A DNA stretch of 64,000 bases, taken from assembly GCA_037127255.1 (NCBI GenBank), contig JBANSL010000013.1, forward strand, positions 6,822,188 through 6,886,187, in the 5' to 3' direction. This document shows positions 22,238-32,063 of this stretch, piece by piece. The DNA is from Persicaria tinctoria. Taxonomy: Eukaryota; Streptophyta; Magnoliopsida; Caryophyllales; Polygonaceae. The notes under the pieces are model-generated. The model had not been told where the DNA came from, made no database searches, and saw nothing but the letters and a program-made list of their open reading frames with translations. Position 1 is the stretch's first letter; the number at the start of each line of letters is the position of its first letter. Both the position numbers and the translations under genes were made by a program.

Positions 22238-22951
22238 TTGGCCATGAGTGGCGTTCTATTGGCCTTGATTGACGATCTGTTGGCCTTGATTGGCGATCCG
22301 TTGGCCATGAGTGGCGATCATTTGGCCTTGAGTGGCGATTCGTTGGCCATGAGTGGCGATCATTTGGCCTTGAGTGGCGTTCTATTGGCCTTGATTGGCG
22401 ATCTGTTGGCCTTGATTGGCGATCCGTTGGCCATGAGTGGCGATCATTTGGCCTTGAGTGGCGATTCGTTGGCCATGAGTGGCGATCATTTGGCCTTGAG
22501 TGGCGATCTGTTGGCCTTGATTGGCGATCTGTTGGCCTTGATTGGCGATCCGTTGGCCTTGAGTGGCGTTCTATTGGCCTTGATTGGCGATCTGTTGGCC
22601 TTGATTGGCGATCCGGTGGCCATGAGTGGCGATCATTTGGCCTTGAGTGGCGATTCGTTGGCCATGAGTGGCGATCATTTGGCCTTGAGTGACGTTCTAT
22701 TGGCCTTGATTGGCGATCTGTTGGCCTTGATTGGCGATCCGTTGGCCATGAGTGGCGATCATTTGGCCTTGAGTGGCGATTCGTTGGCCATGAGTGGCGA
22801 TCATTTGGCCTTGAGTGGCGATCTGTTGGCCTTGATTGGCGATCCGTTGGCCTTGAGTGGCGTTCTATTGGCCTTGATTGGCGATCTGTTGGCCTTGATT
22901 GGCGATCCGGTGGCCATGAGTGGCGATCATTTGGCCTTGAGTGGCGATTCT
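22238..22951. repeat. 21-bp minisatellite, 34 copies
   Basis: Monomer TTGGCCTTGATTGGCGATC plus two bases, 21 bp, 34 uninterrupted copies over 714 bp. Variants (LALIGDL, LALIGDP, LAMSGDH, LALSGDS, LALSGVL when read in the + frame) recur in the same order with a higher period of about 14-15 monomers. Because 21 is a multiple of three and no monomer contains a stop, long frames stay open on both strands. The 278-codon minus frame and 256-codon + frame are therefore repeat artefacts unless shown otherwise. Confidence 0.95.
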
Positions 22952-23317
22952 GCAATTGTTTTTTATGGTTCTGATATAATGTCATTCTATATATAGATGC
23001 ACATATAAGCATTTCAAGAATCGATATGTCACCGATGCAATCAACCATGCAATATGATTAACTAAATAGCAAACTTGCCATCACAATAGGAAATAATAGA
23101 GAGAACTTAGCTTTTAGGTCTCACATGGACCGGTCGGGCATGATGCGTTGCTCTTCCAAGTGAGATATTATGGAAGCTAGGGCCTTTTCCGCAATTTTCT
23201 TAATTGCATTGACTGAGCTGCAATTTCCAAGAACTCCGGGCTGATTTCGTAATTTTCCCCAATTTGCAATGTAACGTCTCGGCCGCTTTGCAAAGTAATG
23301 TCTCGGCGGCGGATTAA

Positions 23318-23686
23318 TTATTGGTAATTAATCCAAATTTGCAATGTGTAACGTCTTCCTCGTATCGTAGGGTTTGTGGAGAGCGGCGGCGCTGGAAGTC
23401 GAAGCGGCATCCTCGGGCCTTCCCCAACGCTGCCGGTGCCATCACCTCCACCACCCTCATTGTTGTCCGATTCGGAAGGCGGGTCCCATTTGTTCCGCCG
23501 CTTCCTCCTCCTGTCGATGGTCTCTTCCTCATCGGCTGACTGGTCCTTGTCGGTTCCGCTATGCGTGTCAGTGATGCCAGAAATCAGCGGCCTCGGCATA
23601 TTCCCCGTTAACGTCGGCGAGATCGCTGTTCTCGGATTTCTCCGGAGTGGAATTGCACGGGCATTGGTGGGAGGACCCCTGTTCAT
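23318..23686 (-). CDS. Gag-like ORF of the non-autonomous element (uncertain)
   Basis: A 122-codon minus frame lies between the primer-binding site and the minisatellite, where gag would be expected. It is rich in Pro, Arg and acidic residues ([21 protein letters not shown]), as in gag N-termini, but has no zinc knuckle and no family match I can name. Both strands are open here because the region is GC-rich, so it may be chance. Confidence 0.3.
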   Translation of the reverse strand: MNRGPPTNARAIPLRRNPRTAISPTLTGNMPRPLISGITDTHSGTDKDQSADEEETIDRRRKRRNKWDPPSESDNNEGGGGDGTGSVGEGPRMPLRLPAPPLSTNPTIRGRRYTLQIWINYQ

Positions 23687-23991
23687 CGGCGGAAGCTAGG
23701 GTTTTAGGCGGCTGGCAATCGTCGCAAGCGGATGGCTGGGCTTGATTGTGAGAGTAGGGATCCTGGGGAGAAGTTAGGGTCTCGAAGAGTGTATGGGGTT
23801 GCGAATTTGACGAACAACCTATGGATTGTCCGATGCAAACTGGTGCGAGAGAGGGGAGAGATAGAGATTTTTCAAACCCTCCACCTTCGATTGGAAATTT
23901 GGAACCCTGTAGCCCTCATCGTCGGTTTCAGATTGTTTGATTGGGAATCTAGATCGTGATTTTTGATCGATTCCCCACGGGCGGCGCCAAA

Positions 23992-24259
23992 TGTAATGGG
24001 TAAAATCTGCACCATAGATCTTGAGGAGGATCGGCGAGATGCAATCCTGCAAGATCAACCAAGAACGAGGTCGGGGCGGGGCTTGTCTCCCCAGAGCAGC
24101 CTCCGACGCTCAAGTCAGAATGTGTCGGCTAATAGAAGCCCTCTCTAACCCTAGTAATCGATCATATATATAATGAGAGTTAGAGTTTGCGATTAGGGTT
24201 TACCATATAAATGACGATTATGCCCCTGGATCTTTTGTTGAATTACTTTTGCTATATCA
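23992..24259 (-). repeat. LTR (5' LTR in element orientation)
   Basis: 268 bp, the partner of 21664-21931, followed on the minus strand by the primer-binding site at about 23970-23991. Confidence 0.85.
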
Positions 24260-24310
24260 GGATTCTACATGGTAAGAATGTGATCAAGTTCTTATACATA
24301 TTTACTGATA

Positions 24311-24440
24311 GAATTTGACGAGGAAATAATATAGGAATAAGCGATTTGAGGAGGGAGAAAAACTCAAATGCTTATTCAAATGTATTTTTTTTTACTCTTA
24401 TTACAACTGAAAAAATACAAGCTGTCTTAACATAAACTTC
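24311..24440. repeat. Repeat shared with 1080-1215
   Basis: A diverged copy of the block at 1080-1215 (AGAATTTGACGAGGAAATAATATAGG, then CTCAAATGCTTATTCAAATG). It probably belongs to the copia remnant that follows. Confidence 0.5.
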
Positions 24441-24544
24441 CTATAGATTAAAACTAGAAACTTGTTACTTTAAAACTCAAGGCTTGAATTGCTACATGTC
24501 GTGAACTTCCATCTTGAATGCATACATGAAACTGAAAATTTAAA

Positions 24545-24690
24545 ATCTTAATTCTTCAACTCCGAGCATAGACTGTAAATTGATGAAAGTCTCAGCTTTC
24601 AGAGGCTTCGTAAAAATATCCGCAACTTGTCTAGTCTTCACATACTTGACTTTGAATACCGCGAGTCTTCATCTGCTCATGGATATAAAA
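24545..24690 (-). pseudogene. copia RNase H C-terminus relic
   Basis: The minus strand reads a degraded HHFYIHEQMK, then after a frame change VADIFTKPLKAETFINLQS. This is the end of a Ty1/copia polyprotein (usual motif LADIFTKPL). The adjacent phrase GGTGCAACTT.GGTGTTGA.TCTT also occurs at 8790-8815, so both places carry pieces of one element family. Confidence 0.7.
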
Positions 24691-24988
24691 GTGGTGCAAC
24701 TTGGTGTTGAGTCTTGTTCTTTTTTCCTGCCGTTTGTTCCTGGAAACACACTCATGAGTTAAATGGTGCAACTTGTTCTTAATTAATTAGTCTTCACATG
24801 CTTCATACTTGACCTGCAGAAAGACTTCACTTGTATTGGAACACTTACGAAATTGATAGTCAGTGACGAAATTGATTAAAAAAAAACTCCCAAGCTTGAT
24901 TATTTGTATCCGTAGTCACTTGCGAAATTGATAAAAACACCAACCACTCCCATATGTGCCTCACACAGTACTAATCAAAAACAATTCC

Positions 24989-25070
24989 ATGAACTCTTTG
25001 ATGATTCAACACGTAATACTCGTTGCCCTTTCCTGAGTCGTTTCCCTAGCTTGGTTCTGCAGCTGTATAC
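24989..25070 (+). pseudogene. RLP 5' scrap (signal peptide only)
   Basis: MNSLMIQHVILVALS then TGA, VVSL, and a disturbed GSAAG region; homology to RLPs stops at about 25065. The upstream 24800-24988 is a copy of the RLP promoter block (GACCTGCAGAAAGACTTCAC, GAAATTGATAAAAACACCAACCACTCCC). A sixth RLP was therefore once here. Confidence 0.8.
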
Positions 25071-25339
25071 AGGATAAGCTGTTTACAAATTAAGCTGTGA
25101 GCTTATGATTTTAGCATATCTCCTAGCGATCGAATGTGTGATCTTTGTTCATTGCTTTACAGCTTGAACCTTCGTGTGGTTTATAAAACTTGTAGAAGAT
25201 GAGGACTATTTTTTGCAAACACCCAACCGCCTTTATAAAACTTGCACTGCTAATGGAATATCTACTTCCCCATGATTACCTCGATTTTTCTTCCTCGGTG
25301 CTGCTTAGTTATCAAAATATGATTGCCTTTATGAAGAAT
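25071..25339. other. Unrecognised spacer
   Basis: No coding evidence. It lies between an RLP 5' scrap and a PRP8 scrap and is probably the scar of a large deletion. Confidence 0.3.
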
Positions 25340-25840
25340 CGTCTCCCATGAAGTATCACTACGCTGGAGTGGGACAAGGGCTTAATTTGTTTCTGTTTAC
25401 AGCAAACACATTCCTAATCTGCTGTTTAGGATGTGTGGAATCACTGCCAAGATCTCCTAGCTATAACACTTTTCCTACTCCCCTTCCTTTATCACAAAAA
25501 TATTTAACATTTTGAAAAAATTATAAAAATTATATTTATATTCCTATCATCTATTTTTACATATTTATAAACATTTAATTTGAAAAATCATGTTTTACAA
25601 TTTTTTAAAATTAAAAAGGCAACATTTTAGAAAATATAATTATTAAAAATTTTAAAACATGAATTTTCAAAATTAAATTTTATAAATATATAAAGATAGA
25701 GGTTAATTTAAATATATATATTTTTAAGATTAAAAAAATATTTAAAAAATTAGTAGTGTAGGAAGGGTTGTAGAAGATCCGCTTGGTGGAATCAACTCCA
25801 AAGACGGGGTATGGAATCTGCAGAATGAACCATTCCAAAG
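25340..25840 (+). pseudogene. PRP8 (relic): PRP8 relic interrupted by a MITE
   Basis: TGGAGTGGGACAAGGGC..TTTCTGTTTACAGCAAACACATTCC is a decayed form of the [18 protein letters not shown] segment. After the MITE (25444-25785) the sequence resumes AACTCCAAAGACGGGGTATGGAATCTGCAGAATGAAC, the [11 protein letters not shown] segment found intact in order at 550-590 and 44930-44960. Confidence 0.7.
25444..25785. mobile_element. MITE with 9-bp target duplication
   Basis: A perfect 9-bp duplication GTGGAATCA flanks it (25435-25443 and 25786-25794). Imperfect inverted ends are CTGCCAAGATCTCCTA at the left and CAAGCGGATCTTCTA on the other strand at the right. The interior is AT-rich and near-palindromic. 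A 9-bp duplication suggests a Mutator-type MITE. Confidence 0.7.
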
Positions 25841-26160
25841 ATGGTGTATCACGGGGGCTTTAATTGGTGAAAGCTGACAAGAGGTTGGCCTTCAAGCGGC
25901 TTTCATTGGTGAAAGCTGACAAGACGTTGGTCTTCAATTAACTGAACATGAACCCTTTACAAAATTCAATACGTAGTACATAGATTTGTCATGATATCCA
26001 CCTGCAGAGAAGTCTGCAAATAATTCCAAAGACTTTGTGCACAATATCCCATTAGAAAACACAAAGCAATTCCCAATCTTTTGATTATATATAGTCACTT
26101 CAAAAATTCTGAAAAACTCAAACCACTCCCAGTCTTAATTAGTGAAAAACGTACTATTCC
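25841..26160 (+). promoter_or_regulatory. RLP3 upstream block
   Basis: It carries the shared landmarks GATATCCACCTGCAGAGAAGTCTGC, ATTCCAAAGACTTTGTGCACA, a TATA-like TTATATATAG at about 26085 and AACCACTCCCAGTCTTAATTAGTG. A tandem pair, TTGGTGAAAGCTGACAAGA.GTTGG (25863 and 25907), lies at its left end. Confidence 0.5.
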
Positions 26161-27243
26161 ATGAACATGTACTCTTTGACGATCCACCACGTAATACTCG
26201 TCGCCCTTTCCTTAGTCGTTTCCCTTGGTTATGCAGCTGGATCCTCCTCCGTCCAGCCGCTTTGCCATGACAATGAGCGCCATGCTTTGCTCTCATTCAA
26301 GGCCTCCTTCACCATCCTCAGTTGGTCTTGTAATTATTATGGTGAGAATTGTGGGAAGACTGGTTCATGGGAGAGTGGAAATAGAGATTGCTGCCAATGG
26401 GATGGAGTCACGTGTGACCCCTTAACTGGTCACGTGACCGAGCTCCACCTCAGCGACAGCCTCCTCAACGGAAGCTTCCCCTCCAACAGCACCTTGTTTA
26501 GTCTTCACCGACTGCGCTACATCGACCTCTCTTTGAACAACTTCATGTCTCCGATCCCGTCAGGTTTTGGCCATCTTTCTGACCTTACTTACCTAAATCT
26601 CTCCAGCTCCCGGTTCTCTGGCCAAATTCCACTAGAAATCGGCTGGCTCTCTAGCCTATCTGCCCTTGATCTCTCTCATATTCATGATGGTGAGACATTA
26701 GATATGCCAAACTTCAAGACTATCATCGCCAACCTTACTAATCTAAGAGAGCTCCATCTCTCTTTTGTGTTGATAAACACCGATCTGTCTCCTATTGCAA
26801 ACCTCTCAAAGCTGACATCTCTCAAACTGGCGAAATGTGGCCTACAAGGGGACTTCTTGGCGACTGGCCTACTCAGCTTGCCAAAGCTGCGTGTTCTCGA
26901 CCTGGGATACAACTCCGAGTTGAATGCTGACTTCTCAGCATCAGCGGTGCAGTGGACAAGTTCACTCGAGGTAGTCGACATGTCTTACTGCAACTTCACG
27001 GGAAAATTGCCAAATTCGATTGGAGATTCATCCAACTCCTCCTTGATATCTTTCTCCATATCGGAATGTGGATTTCAAGGGGGTATTCCTGGTTGGATGT
27101 GGAATGTGACAGAGGAGATTGATCTATCTTACAACAAACTTTCTGGCTCCCTGCCAGAATCGATAAGCATGGTTGTTCTAGAAAGATTGTCCACTATCTA
27201 CTTGGCTGGGAACAACGTCAATCCACTTGTAGTTGAAACTTAA
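26161..27243 (+). pseudogene. RLP3, truncated to a secreted LRR stub
   Basis: The open frame of 360 codons begins MNMYSLTIHHVILVALSLVVSLG and has a good signal peptide, the LRRNT cap (CCQWDGVTC) and about the first ten LRRs. At about 27216, inside the LRR reading LSTIYLAGN, the coding sequence joins directly to the RLP 3' flank phrase GTCAATCCACTTG, and translation stops 9 codons later (NPLVVET). The remaining LRRs, island, cap, membrane helix and tail are missing. If expressed it would be a secreted LRR protein. It may be inactive, but the retained 1,083-bp frame has no other defects. Confidence 0.8.
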
Positions 27244-27459
27244 TTGATATTTTTATGATACACACACACACCATGTGTACTGTGTTAATGCTTTTGGATG
27301 GGCGGGTTATGCTATGTCATGTATTATGCTATATTACTATGTGTAGATTAAAGGTAGGATCCATTGCTTTGATGATTTAGATCCATTAAATTTGTTGCTT
27401 TGACGAGGACTATAATGATTTTGTGAATGTAGTGAAACTGGGGTAGATATACATTCTTT
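27216..27459 (+). repeat. RLP 3' flank joined to RLP3 by deletion
   Basis: It matches the distal half of the flank after RLP2 (13160-13385): AATCCACTTG.AGTTGAAACTT, the CA tract, ACCATGTGTACTGTGTTAATGCTT and GATTTAGATCCATTAAATTT. It is cut at 27460 by the copia element and resumes at 32411. Confidence 0.8.
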
Positions 27460-27703
27460 TCAGATTCGGAGATTAGAATCAAGAATGACGAATTTAGAAC
27501 ACTCTGGAAGCCATTGAAGCTGAACAAAACTCTCAATTTTTATCGGTTTCAAAATGAATGAAATCAGTTACAGAGGAAGAGGAGGGAATTCGTTTAAATA
27601 GGCAAAACGAACATCACGTGAGAGGCACGTGGTCTAACTAATACACATATAATGAAACCCGGTTTGCTAAATATAAAACAAGAACCCGGTTTATATAATA
27701 ACA
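27460..27703 (-). repeat. copia LTR (3' LTR)
   Basis: From TCAGATTCGGAGATTAGAATC to TTATATAATAACA. It matches 32177-32410 with few differences; its minus-strand start is TGTTATTATATAAACC. Confidence 0.8.
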
Positions 27704-27710
27704 TCCCTCC

Positions 27711-29825
27711 TCAAACTGGTGGTGGATCGTGAAGATGCATCCCCAGTTTGCTCAAGAGGGTCTTGTGGTGTGCAGCGGGCAAGATCTTGGTCAGAACATC
27801 GGCTAATTGGTTCTGAGTGGGAAGATAAGTGAGCTGCAACAGTCCTTCCATCACTTTCTCCCTGGTGAAGTGACAATCTATCTCTATATGCTTCGTACGC
27901 TCATGGAAAACTGGGTTCCGAGCTATCTGAATTGCCGATTTGTTATCACAATTCAAGGTGACAGGCTTCAAATCAGACTCCCCAAGCTCTTGTAGAATGT
28001 TGACCAACCATGTGACTTCAGTTGTAGCCTGACTCATAGCTCTATATTCGGCTTCTGATGAACTTCTAGAGACAGTGGCTTGCTTCTTTGATTTCCAAGT
28101 TATGGGATTGTCACCATAAAGAATGACATAGCCAGTTACTGATTTCCTCGAAATTGGGCATGAAGCCGAATCTGAATCAGAGAATGCTTGTAGCTTGATC
28201 TTTGATCCTTTCTGTAACTTTATTCCATATTGTGGAGTGCCTTTGATATATCTCAAGGCAGCTTGATGTGTTGCATCAGGAGACTGAAGAAATTGGCTTA
28301 GAACCTGCACAAAAAAGGATATATCTGGTCTTGTATTGGTTAAGTAACTCAGTTTTCCAACCAAGCTTCTATAAGTAGTAGGATCAGGGATTAAATTATT
28401 TAAATCCGGAGGTAAAAGCTTGAAATTTAAAGGCAAAGGTGTAACACAATGCTTCTGATCATCAATGTTTGCCTCCTTGATTATCTCTTGGCAAAATTTC
28501 TTCTGACTGAGCACCAAAGAACCATGTGATTGAATTACTTCAATACCCAGAAAGTAATTCAATTTTCCTAAGTCCTTAATGCCGAACAACTCATGAAGGT
28601 GTTGTTTGAGTCCTTGCACTTGAGATAAATCTGAACCTGTGACAATTATGTCATCTACATACACTGCAACAATAGTTAGATGATCATTTTTATGAGATAT
28701 AAACAAAGAAGGATCATGCTTGGACTGAATAAACTGAAACTCAATCAAGGTAGAATAAAGTTTGTTGAACCATTGCCTCGAAGCTTGTTTCAATCCATAT
28801 AATGACTTCTTGAGTAAACAGACTTTGTTAGTAGGGTTAGGAACCCCTTGAGGCATAATCATATAAACCTCTTCATGTAAATCACCATGAAAAAATGCAT
28901 TATTTACATCCAATTGAAAAATGTCCCAACCTTTGTTTACAGCAAGAGATAAAATAACCCTTACTGTTGACATTCTTACCACTGGTGAGAAAGTCTCATC
29001 ATAATCAATTCCATATTGTTGATTGTATCCTTTTGCCACCAACCTTGCTTTATACCTTTCAATTGACCCATCAGCTTTAAGCTTAATCTTGTAGACCCAT
29101 TTGCATCCTATGGGTTTCTTTCCTGCAGGAAGGTCAACTAAGATCCATGTTTCGTTAGATTGTAAAGCATCAATCTCTTTACCCATAGCTTCAGTCCATT
29201 TTGGATTTTTAGAAGCTTTGGTAAAGGTTTTAGGTTCGACTAGATCCAATGAATCATGTACAGAAGCTGAATTGCACATAAATTGAAAATCAGCAGTAGG
29301 AAGAAATGAGTCTTGAAAGCTAGACATGAAAGGAAATAATTTAAAATTGGAACCAAAGTTACAGATATAATCCTGCAAATGTTGTGGTTGCCTTGGAATT
29401 CTTGAAGACCTTCTTACATCACTTGGAATCTGTATTTGAGAAGTGCCTGTGGATGAACTGTCATGGGATGATGGATTGCTTGATGATTCTTCAGTGTTTG
29501 TGTGATTACTGACATCATTGACCATCTCGATGTTCTCATTTATAATTTCACTATCAGGTAAGAATATAGAATCAGGACTGTTAGGCATGATATTAGGTAA
29601 AGGAATGCTGCTATCAAAATCAATCTTGTGTAATGGAAATTGCATTTCATGAAATTTGACATCTCTAGAAATAATACTCTTATGAGAATGTAAATCCATG
29701 ACCTTATAACCTTTAGTACCATGAGGATATCCCATGAATATGCAAGGAATGCTTCTGGAATCAAATTTAGACATGTTGCATTTGTTAGTACTGACAAAGC
29801 ATAAACAACCAAAAGGTCTCAGCAA
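27711..29825 (-). CDS. pol: copia reverse transcriptase-RNase H
   Basis: A 704-codon open frame. The start of the frame is the end of integrase (LRPFGCLCFVSTNK, FMGYPHGTKGY). A spacer rich in Ser follows, then reverse transcriptase (KWVYKIKLKADGSIERYKARLVAKG, QLDVNNAFFHGDL, the catalytic YVDDI). RNase H comes last (SSSEAEYRAM, CDNKSAIQIARNPVFHERTKHIEID, LADVLTKILP). The LDV and YVDD catalytic motifs are kept, so RT itself looks undamaged; the upstream parts are in other frames. It acts in reverse transcription in the virus-like particle. Confidence 0.88.
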   Translation of the reverse strand: MLRPFGCLCFVSTNKCNMSKFDSRSIPCIFMGYPHGTKGYKVMDLHSHKSIISRDVKFHEMQFPLHKIDFDSSIPLPNIMPNSPDSIFLPDSEIINENIEMVNDVSNHTNTEESSSNPSSHDSSSTGTSQIQIPSDVRRSSRIPRQPQHLQDYICNFGSNFKLFPFMSSFQDSFLPTADFQFMCNSASVHDSLDLVEPKTFTKASKNPKWTEAMGKEIDALQSNETWILVDLPAGKKPIGCKWVYKIKLKADGSIERYKARLVAKGYNQQYGIDYDETFSPVVRMSTVRVILSLAVNKGWDIFQLDVNNAFFHGDLHEEVYMIMPQGVPNPTNKVCLLKKSLYGLKQASRQWFNKLYSTLIEFQFIQSKHDPSLFISHKNDHLTIVAVYVDDIIVTGSDLSQVQGLKQHLHELFGIKDLGKLNYFLGIEVIQSHGSLVLSQKKFCQEIIKEANIDDQKHCVTPLPLNFKLLPPDLNNLIPDPTTYRSLVGKLSYLTNTRPDISFFVQVLSQFLQSPDATHQAALRYIKGTPQYGIKLQKGSKIKLQAFSDSDSASCPISRKSVTGYVILYGDNPITWKSKKQATVSRSSSEAEYRAMSQATTEVTWLVNILQELGESDLKPVTLNCDNKSAIQIARNPVFHERTKHIEIDCHFTREKVMEGLLQLTYLPTQNQLADVLTKILPAAHHKTLLSKLGMHLHDPPPV

Positions 29826-29894
29826 TGTATAGTCTGGATCTTTACCGAATAAAATCTGATATGGTGTCCTGAATTGAATAGGAAATAAAGGAAA

Positions 29895-30582
29895 TCAATT
29901 GATCAAATAAGTAGCAGTTAACACACACTCTCCCCAATACTGAATTGGAAGATTAGACTGAAATAAGAGAGCTCTTGCAGTTTCCAACAAGTGCTTATGC
30001 TTTCTTTCCACTACTCCATTATGTTGTGGAGTATAAGCACAAGTGGTCTGATGTATCAGTCCATTTTGTGAATAAAAAAACTTGTGCTTCACTGCTGCAA
30101 AACTCCATGCCATTGTCAGATCTAACAATTTTGACTTTAGCATTGAATTGGGTAGACACAAAAGCAATAAAAGATTTTAGTAAAGAAAAAGCATTGCTCT
30201 TAGATGCAATCAGATGTGTCCATGTCGCCTTAGAGAAATCATCCACAATAGTTAAGAAATATTTAAAACCATTGTGAGTAGGTACCTTATAAGGACCCCA
30301 TATATCAACATGAAGCAATTCAAAATAAGCCATAGATTTTATTGAACTATCAGGAAAAGAACACCTTTGCTGCCTGGCCTTAGGACAGACCTTACAGACA
30401 TGGTGTTTACCAGTTTTTACAAGACTTTGCAAGAAAGGAAAATGAAACAATTGATCAAAAGGTACATGTCCAAGCCTACAATGCCATAGTTCTAAAGATA
30501 CAACTCGAGCATTGTTACAATGAACATTATCTGAATTGAAAACAGAAGACAGAAAAAGTAGAAGCAGCTTTGTCATGACCAT
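29895..30582 (-). pseudogene. pol: copia integrase, frameshifted
   Basis: The first frame (30582 to 30019) has LWHCRLGHVPFDQL, then the zinc-binding HxxxC..C part (CKVCPKARQQR), LLHVDIWGP and SDNGMEF. It shifts after SSEAQV to a second frame (30167 to 29895) with [22 protein letters not shown] further shift separates this from the RT frame at 29825. The D, D and E of the catalytic triad can be seen but in different frames. Confidence 0.8.
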
Positions 30583-31564
30583 GAACTTTGTCTTTCAGAG
30601 ATGTAAGATATAGTCCCTTTGAAACCTCACTAAGCACAAGTGGCTTGTTCATTAAAGGGTCATGTATCAAACATTGAGAAGGAGTAAATAACATATAAGC
30701 TTTTAAATCATGCACAAACTTTCTCACAGATAATAAATTATAAGCAAATTCAGGCACGTGTAGCACATCATGTAGCACAATCTGATTTTGTAAAGCAATA
30801 GAACCTATATGACATATCTTGGACTGTTGTCCATTTGGCACAGTAATATAGCTGGGCAGATCAAATGTTTTATAAGATTGAAACATAGATAATGTAGGGC
30901 AAATATGATGAGTTGCACCACTATCTATTACCCAACTATAATCACTACCAAACACACTAAAACAAAACTTATTACCTGCAATCACATTAGGATCATCACC
31001 AGTACTTTGTTTGCTCAAAAATGCCAGAATTTGATCATATTGACCTTTGGTCAGAGAGTGAGCAGCATCTGGGTTATCTCCCTCAACAGTCACATTGGAT
31101 GCAAACTTCTTTGACCTGTCCCCCTTGAAGTTAGGAGGATAACCATGAATTTTGAAGCATCTATCCATTGAATGGCCAGCAACCTTGCAATGTTCACAGA
31201 AATAATTTCCTTTCCCTTTCTGACCATTTTGATTCCCAGATTGCCTGTTGCCTTGATTGCCATTTTGAATCCCACTCTTCTGATTATTGAATCGACCAAA
31301 CTGTGAATTGGCATGTGAACTACCACCAGACTGATTGTTTTGCCTTTTAAAAGCATTGAAAGCAGCAGTAGCATCAGTAATAGAACTAGAATTGTTAAGC
31401 CCCCTTTGGCCTTCTTCATCAATAAGCATCTGATACACATCGACAATATTTGGAGTTGGTTTCATCAACAAGATGCTTGTCCTAACACCATTGTATGTAT
31501 CCGACAATCCAACAAGGAATTGAATCACCTGTTGATTTGCAAAAGATCTAGAGACTGGATTCAC
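30527..31564 (-). CDS. gag-pro: copia gag C-terminus and protease
   Basis: A 345-codon frame. It has gag sequence (QVIQFLVGLSDTYNGVRTSIL), a Gln/Asn/Gly-rich linker, the zinc knuckle CEHCKVAGHSMDRC, then the aspartic protease with intact DSGATHHI. It ends inside the GAG-pre-integrase segment, where it overlaps the integrase frame by 56 bases. It is separated from the gag N-terminus (31575-32063) by a one-base change of frame. Confidence 0.85.
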   Translation of the reverse strand: MNPVSRSFANQQVIQFLVGLSDTYNGVRTSILLMKPTPNIVDVYQMLIDEEGQRGLNNSSSITDATAAFNAFKRQNNQSGGSSHANSQFGRFNNQKSGIQNGNQGNRQSGNQNGQKGKGNYFCEHCKVAGHSMDRCFKIHGYPPNFKGDRSKKFASNVTVEGDNPDAAHSLTKGQYDQILAFLSKQSTGDDPNVIAGNKFCFSVFGSDYSWVIDSGATHHICPTLSMFQSYKTFDLPSYITVPNGQQSKICHIGSIALQNQIVLHDVLHVPEFAYNLLSVRKFVHDLKAYMLFTPSQCLIHDPLMNKPLVLSEVSKGLYLTSLKDKVHGHDKAASTFSVFCFQFR

Positions 31565-31574
31565 AGATCCACAA

Positions 31575-32063
31575 CTAACACACAGGTGCGTCTACCAGAT
31601 CCATGTATTCATCCCATAATTTCTTGAATCTTGAGAAATAAGAGGTAATAGAGGATCCATTCAAAGAAATATTGAACATTTCTTTCTGTACCTCATACAA
31701 ATTAGTACTATTTGGTGAACCATACCTCATCTTCAACTCCTCCCAGATCTCTCTAGCAGTCCGGAAATACAGCAACGTCTCTGCAATCTCTTTCTCAACC
31801 GAGTGCAGCAGCCACACAACCACCATTCCGTTGCACCTACGCCACTGAACATAGCGAGGCGTCGTCTCCGCCGGAATCTGGAAAGATCCATCAACAAGAC
31901 TAATCTTGTTCTTAGCAACCAACGACACTTCAACCACGCGCCTCCAATGGTTGTAATTAGTTTCGTTTAGCAAATGAGTTGACAAATTATAACTTGGATG
32001 ATCCGAATGGTGTAAGAACAGCACATCATTCGCATCCACTTGAATTGCATCTTTACCATCCAT
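31575..32063 (-). pseudogene. gag: copia gag N-terminus, frameshifted
   Basis: 162 codons from MDGKDAIQV, with LHHSDHPSYNLSTHLLNETN and YNHWRRVVEVSLVAKNK, typical of Retrofit-type copia gag. It ends LVDAPVC at a premature stop next to an apparently inserted T near 31578. The sequence continues in the next frame at 31564. Confidence 0.85.

Larger units (their letters stand above)
21664..24259 (-). mobile_element. Non-autonomous LTR retrotransposon with internal minisatellite
   Basis: Two 268-bp direct repeats, TG...CA, differ at about four positions. A perfect 5-bp target duplication GGATT flanks them (21659-21663 and 24260-24264). Orientation is minus: next to the right LTR, the minus strand reads TGGCGCCGCCCGTGGGGAA, a primer-binding-site sequence of the kind seen in Ty3/gypsy elements. 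Next to the left LTR it reads a purine-rich CTGAGGGGCAAC. The interior is 2.06 kb with no reverse transcriptase or integrase, so it must have moved with help from another element. Left-over gag-like sequence may be the ORF at 23318-23686. Confidence 0.85.
19763..24277 (+). pseudogene. PRP8 (relic): PRP8 C-terminal relic split by two insertions
   Basis: Three pieces of one PRP8 3' end can be joined in order. 19763-20130 reads [38 protein letters not shown], then after a small deletion [36 protein letters not shown], ending at a GT donor. An intron follows to 20230, then ETGYTYI. 21291-21663 continues KFICIADLRTQIAGY, a deleted part, then [41 protein letters not shown], the JAB1/MPN domain. 24260-24277 restores the codon order at FYMV and a GTAAGA donor. 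Frameshifts in the first and JAB1 pieces make it a pseudogene independently of the insertions. Confidence 0.85.

Noticed and set aside
22212..23048. Long minus-strand frame rich in RPTDRQSRP repeats as a protein gene
   Set aside because: It is the 21-bp minisatellite read in a frame with no stops; both strands and several frames are open, so open length is not evidence of coding.
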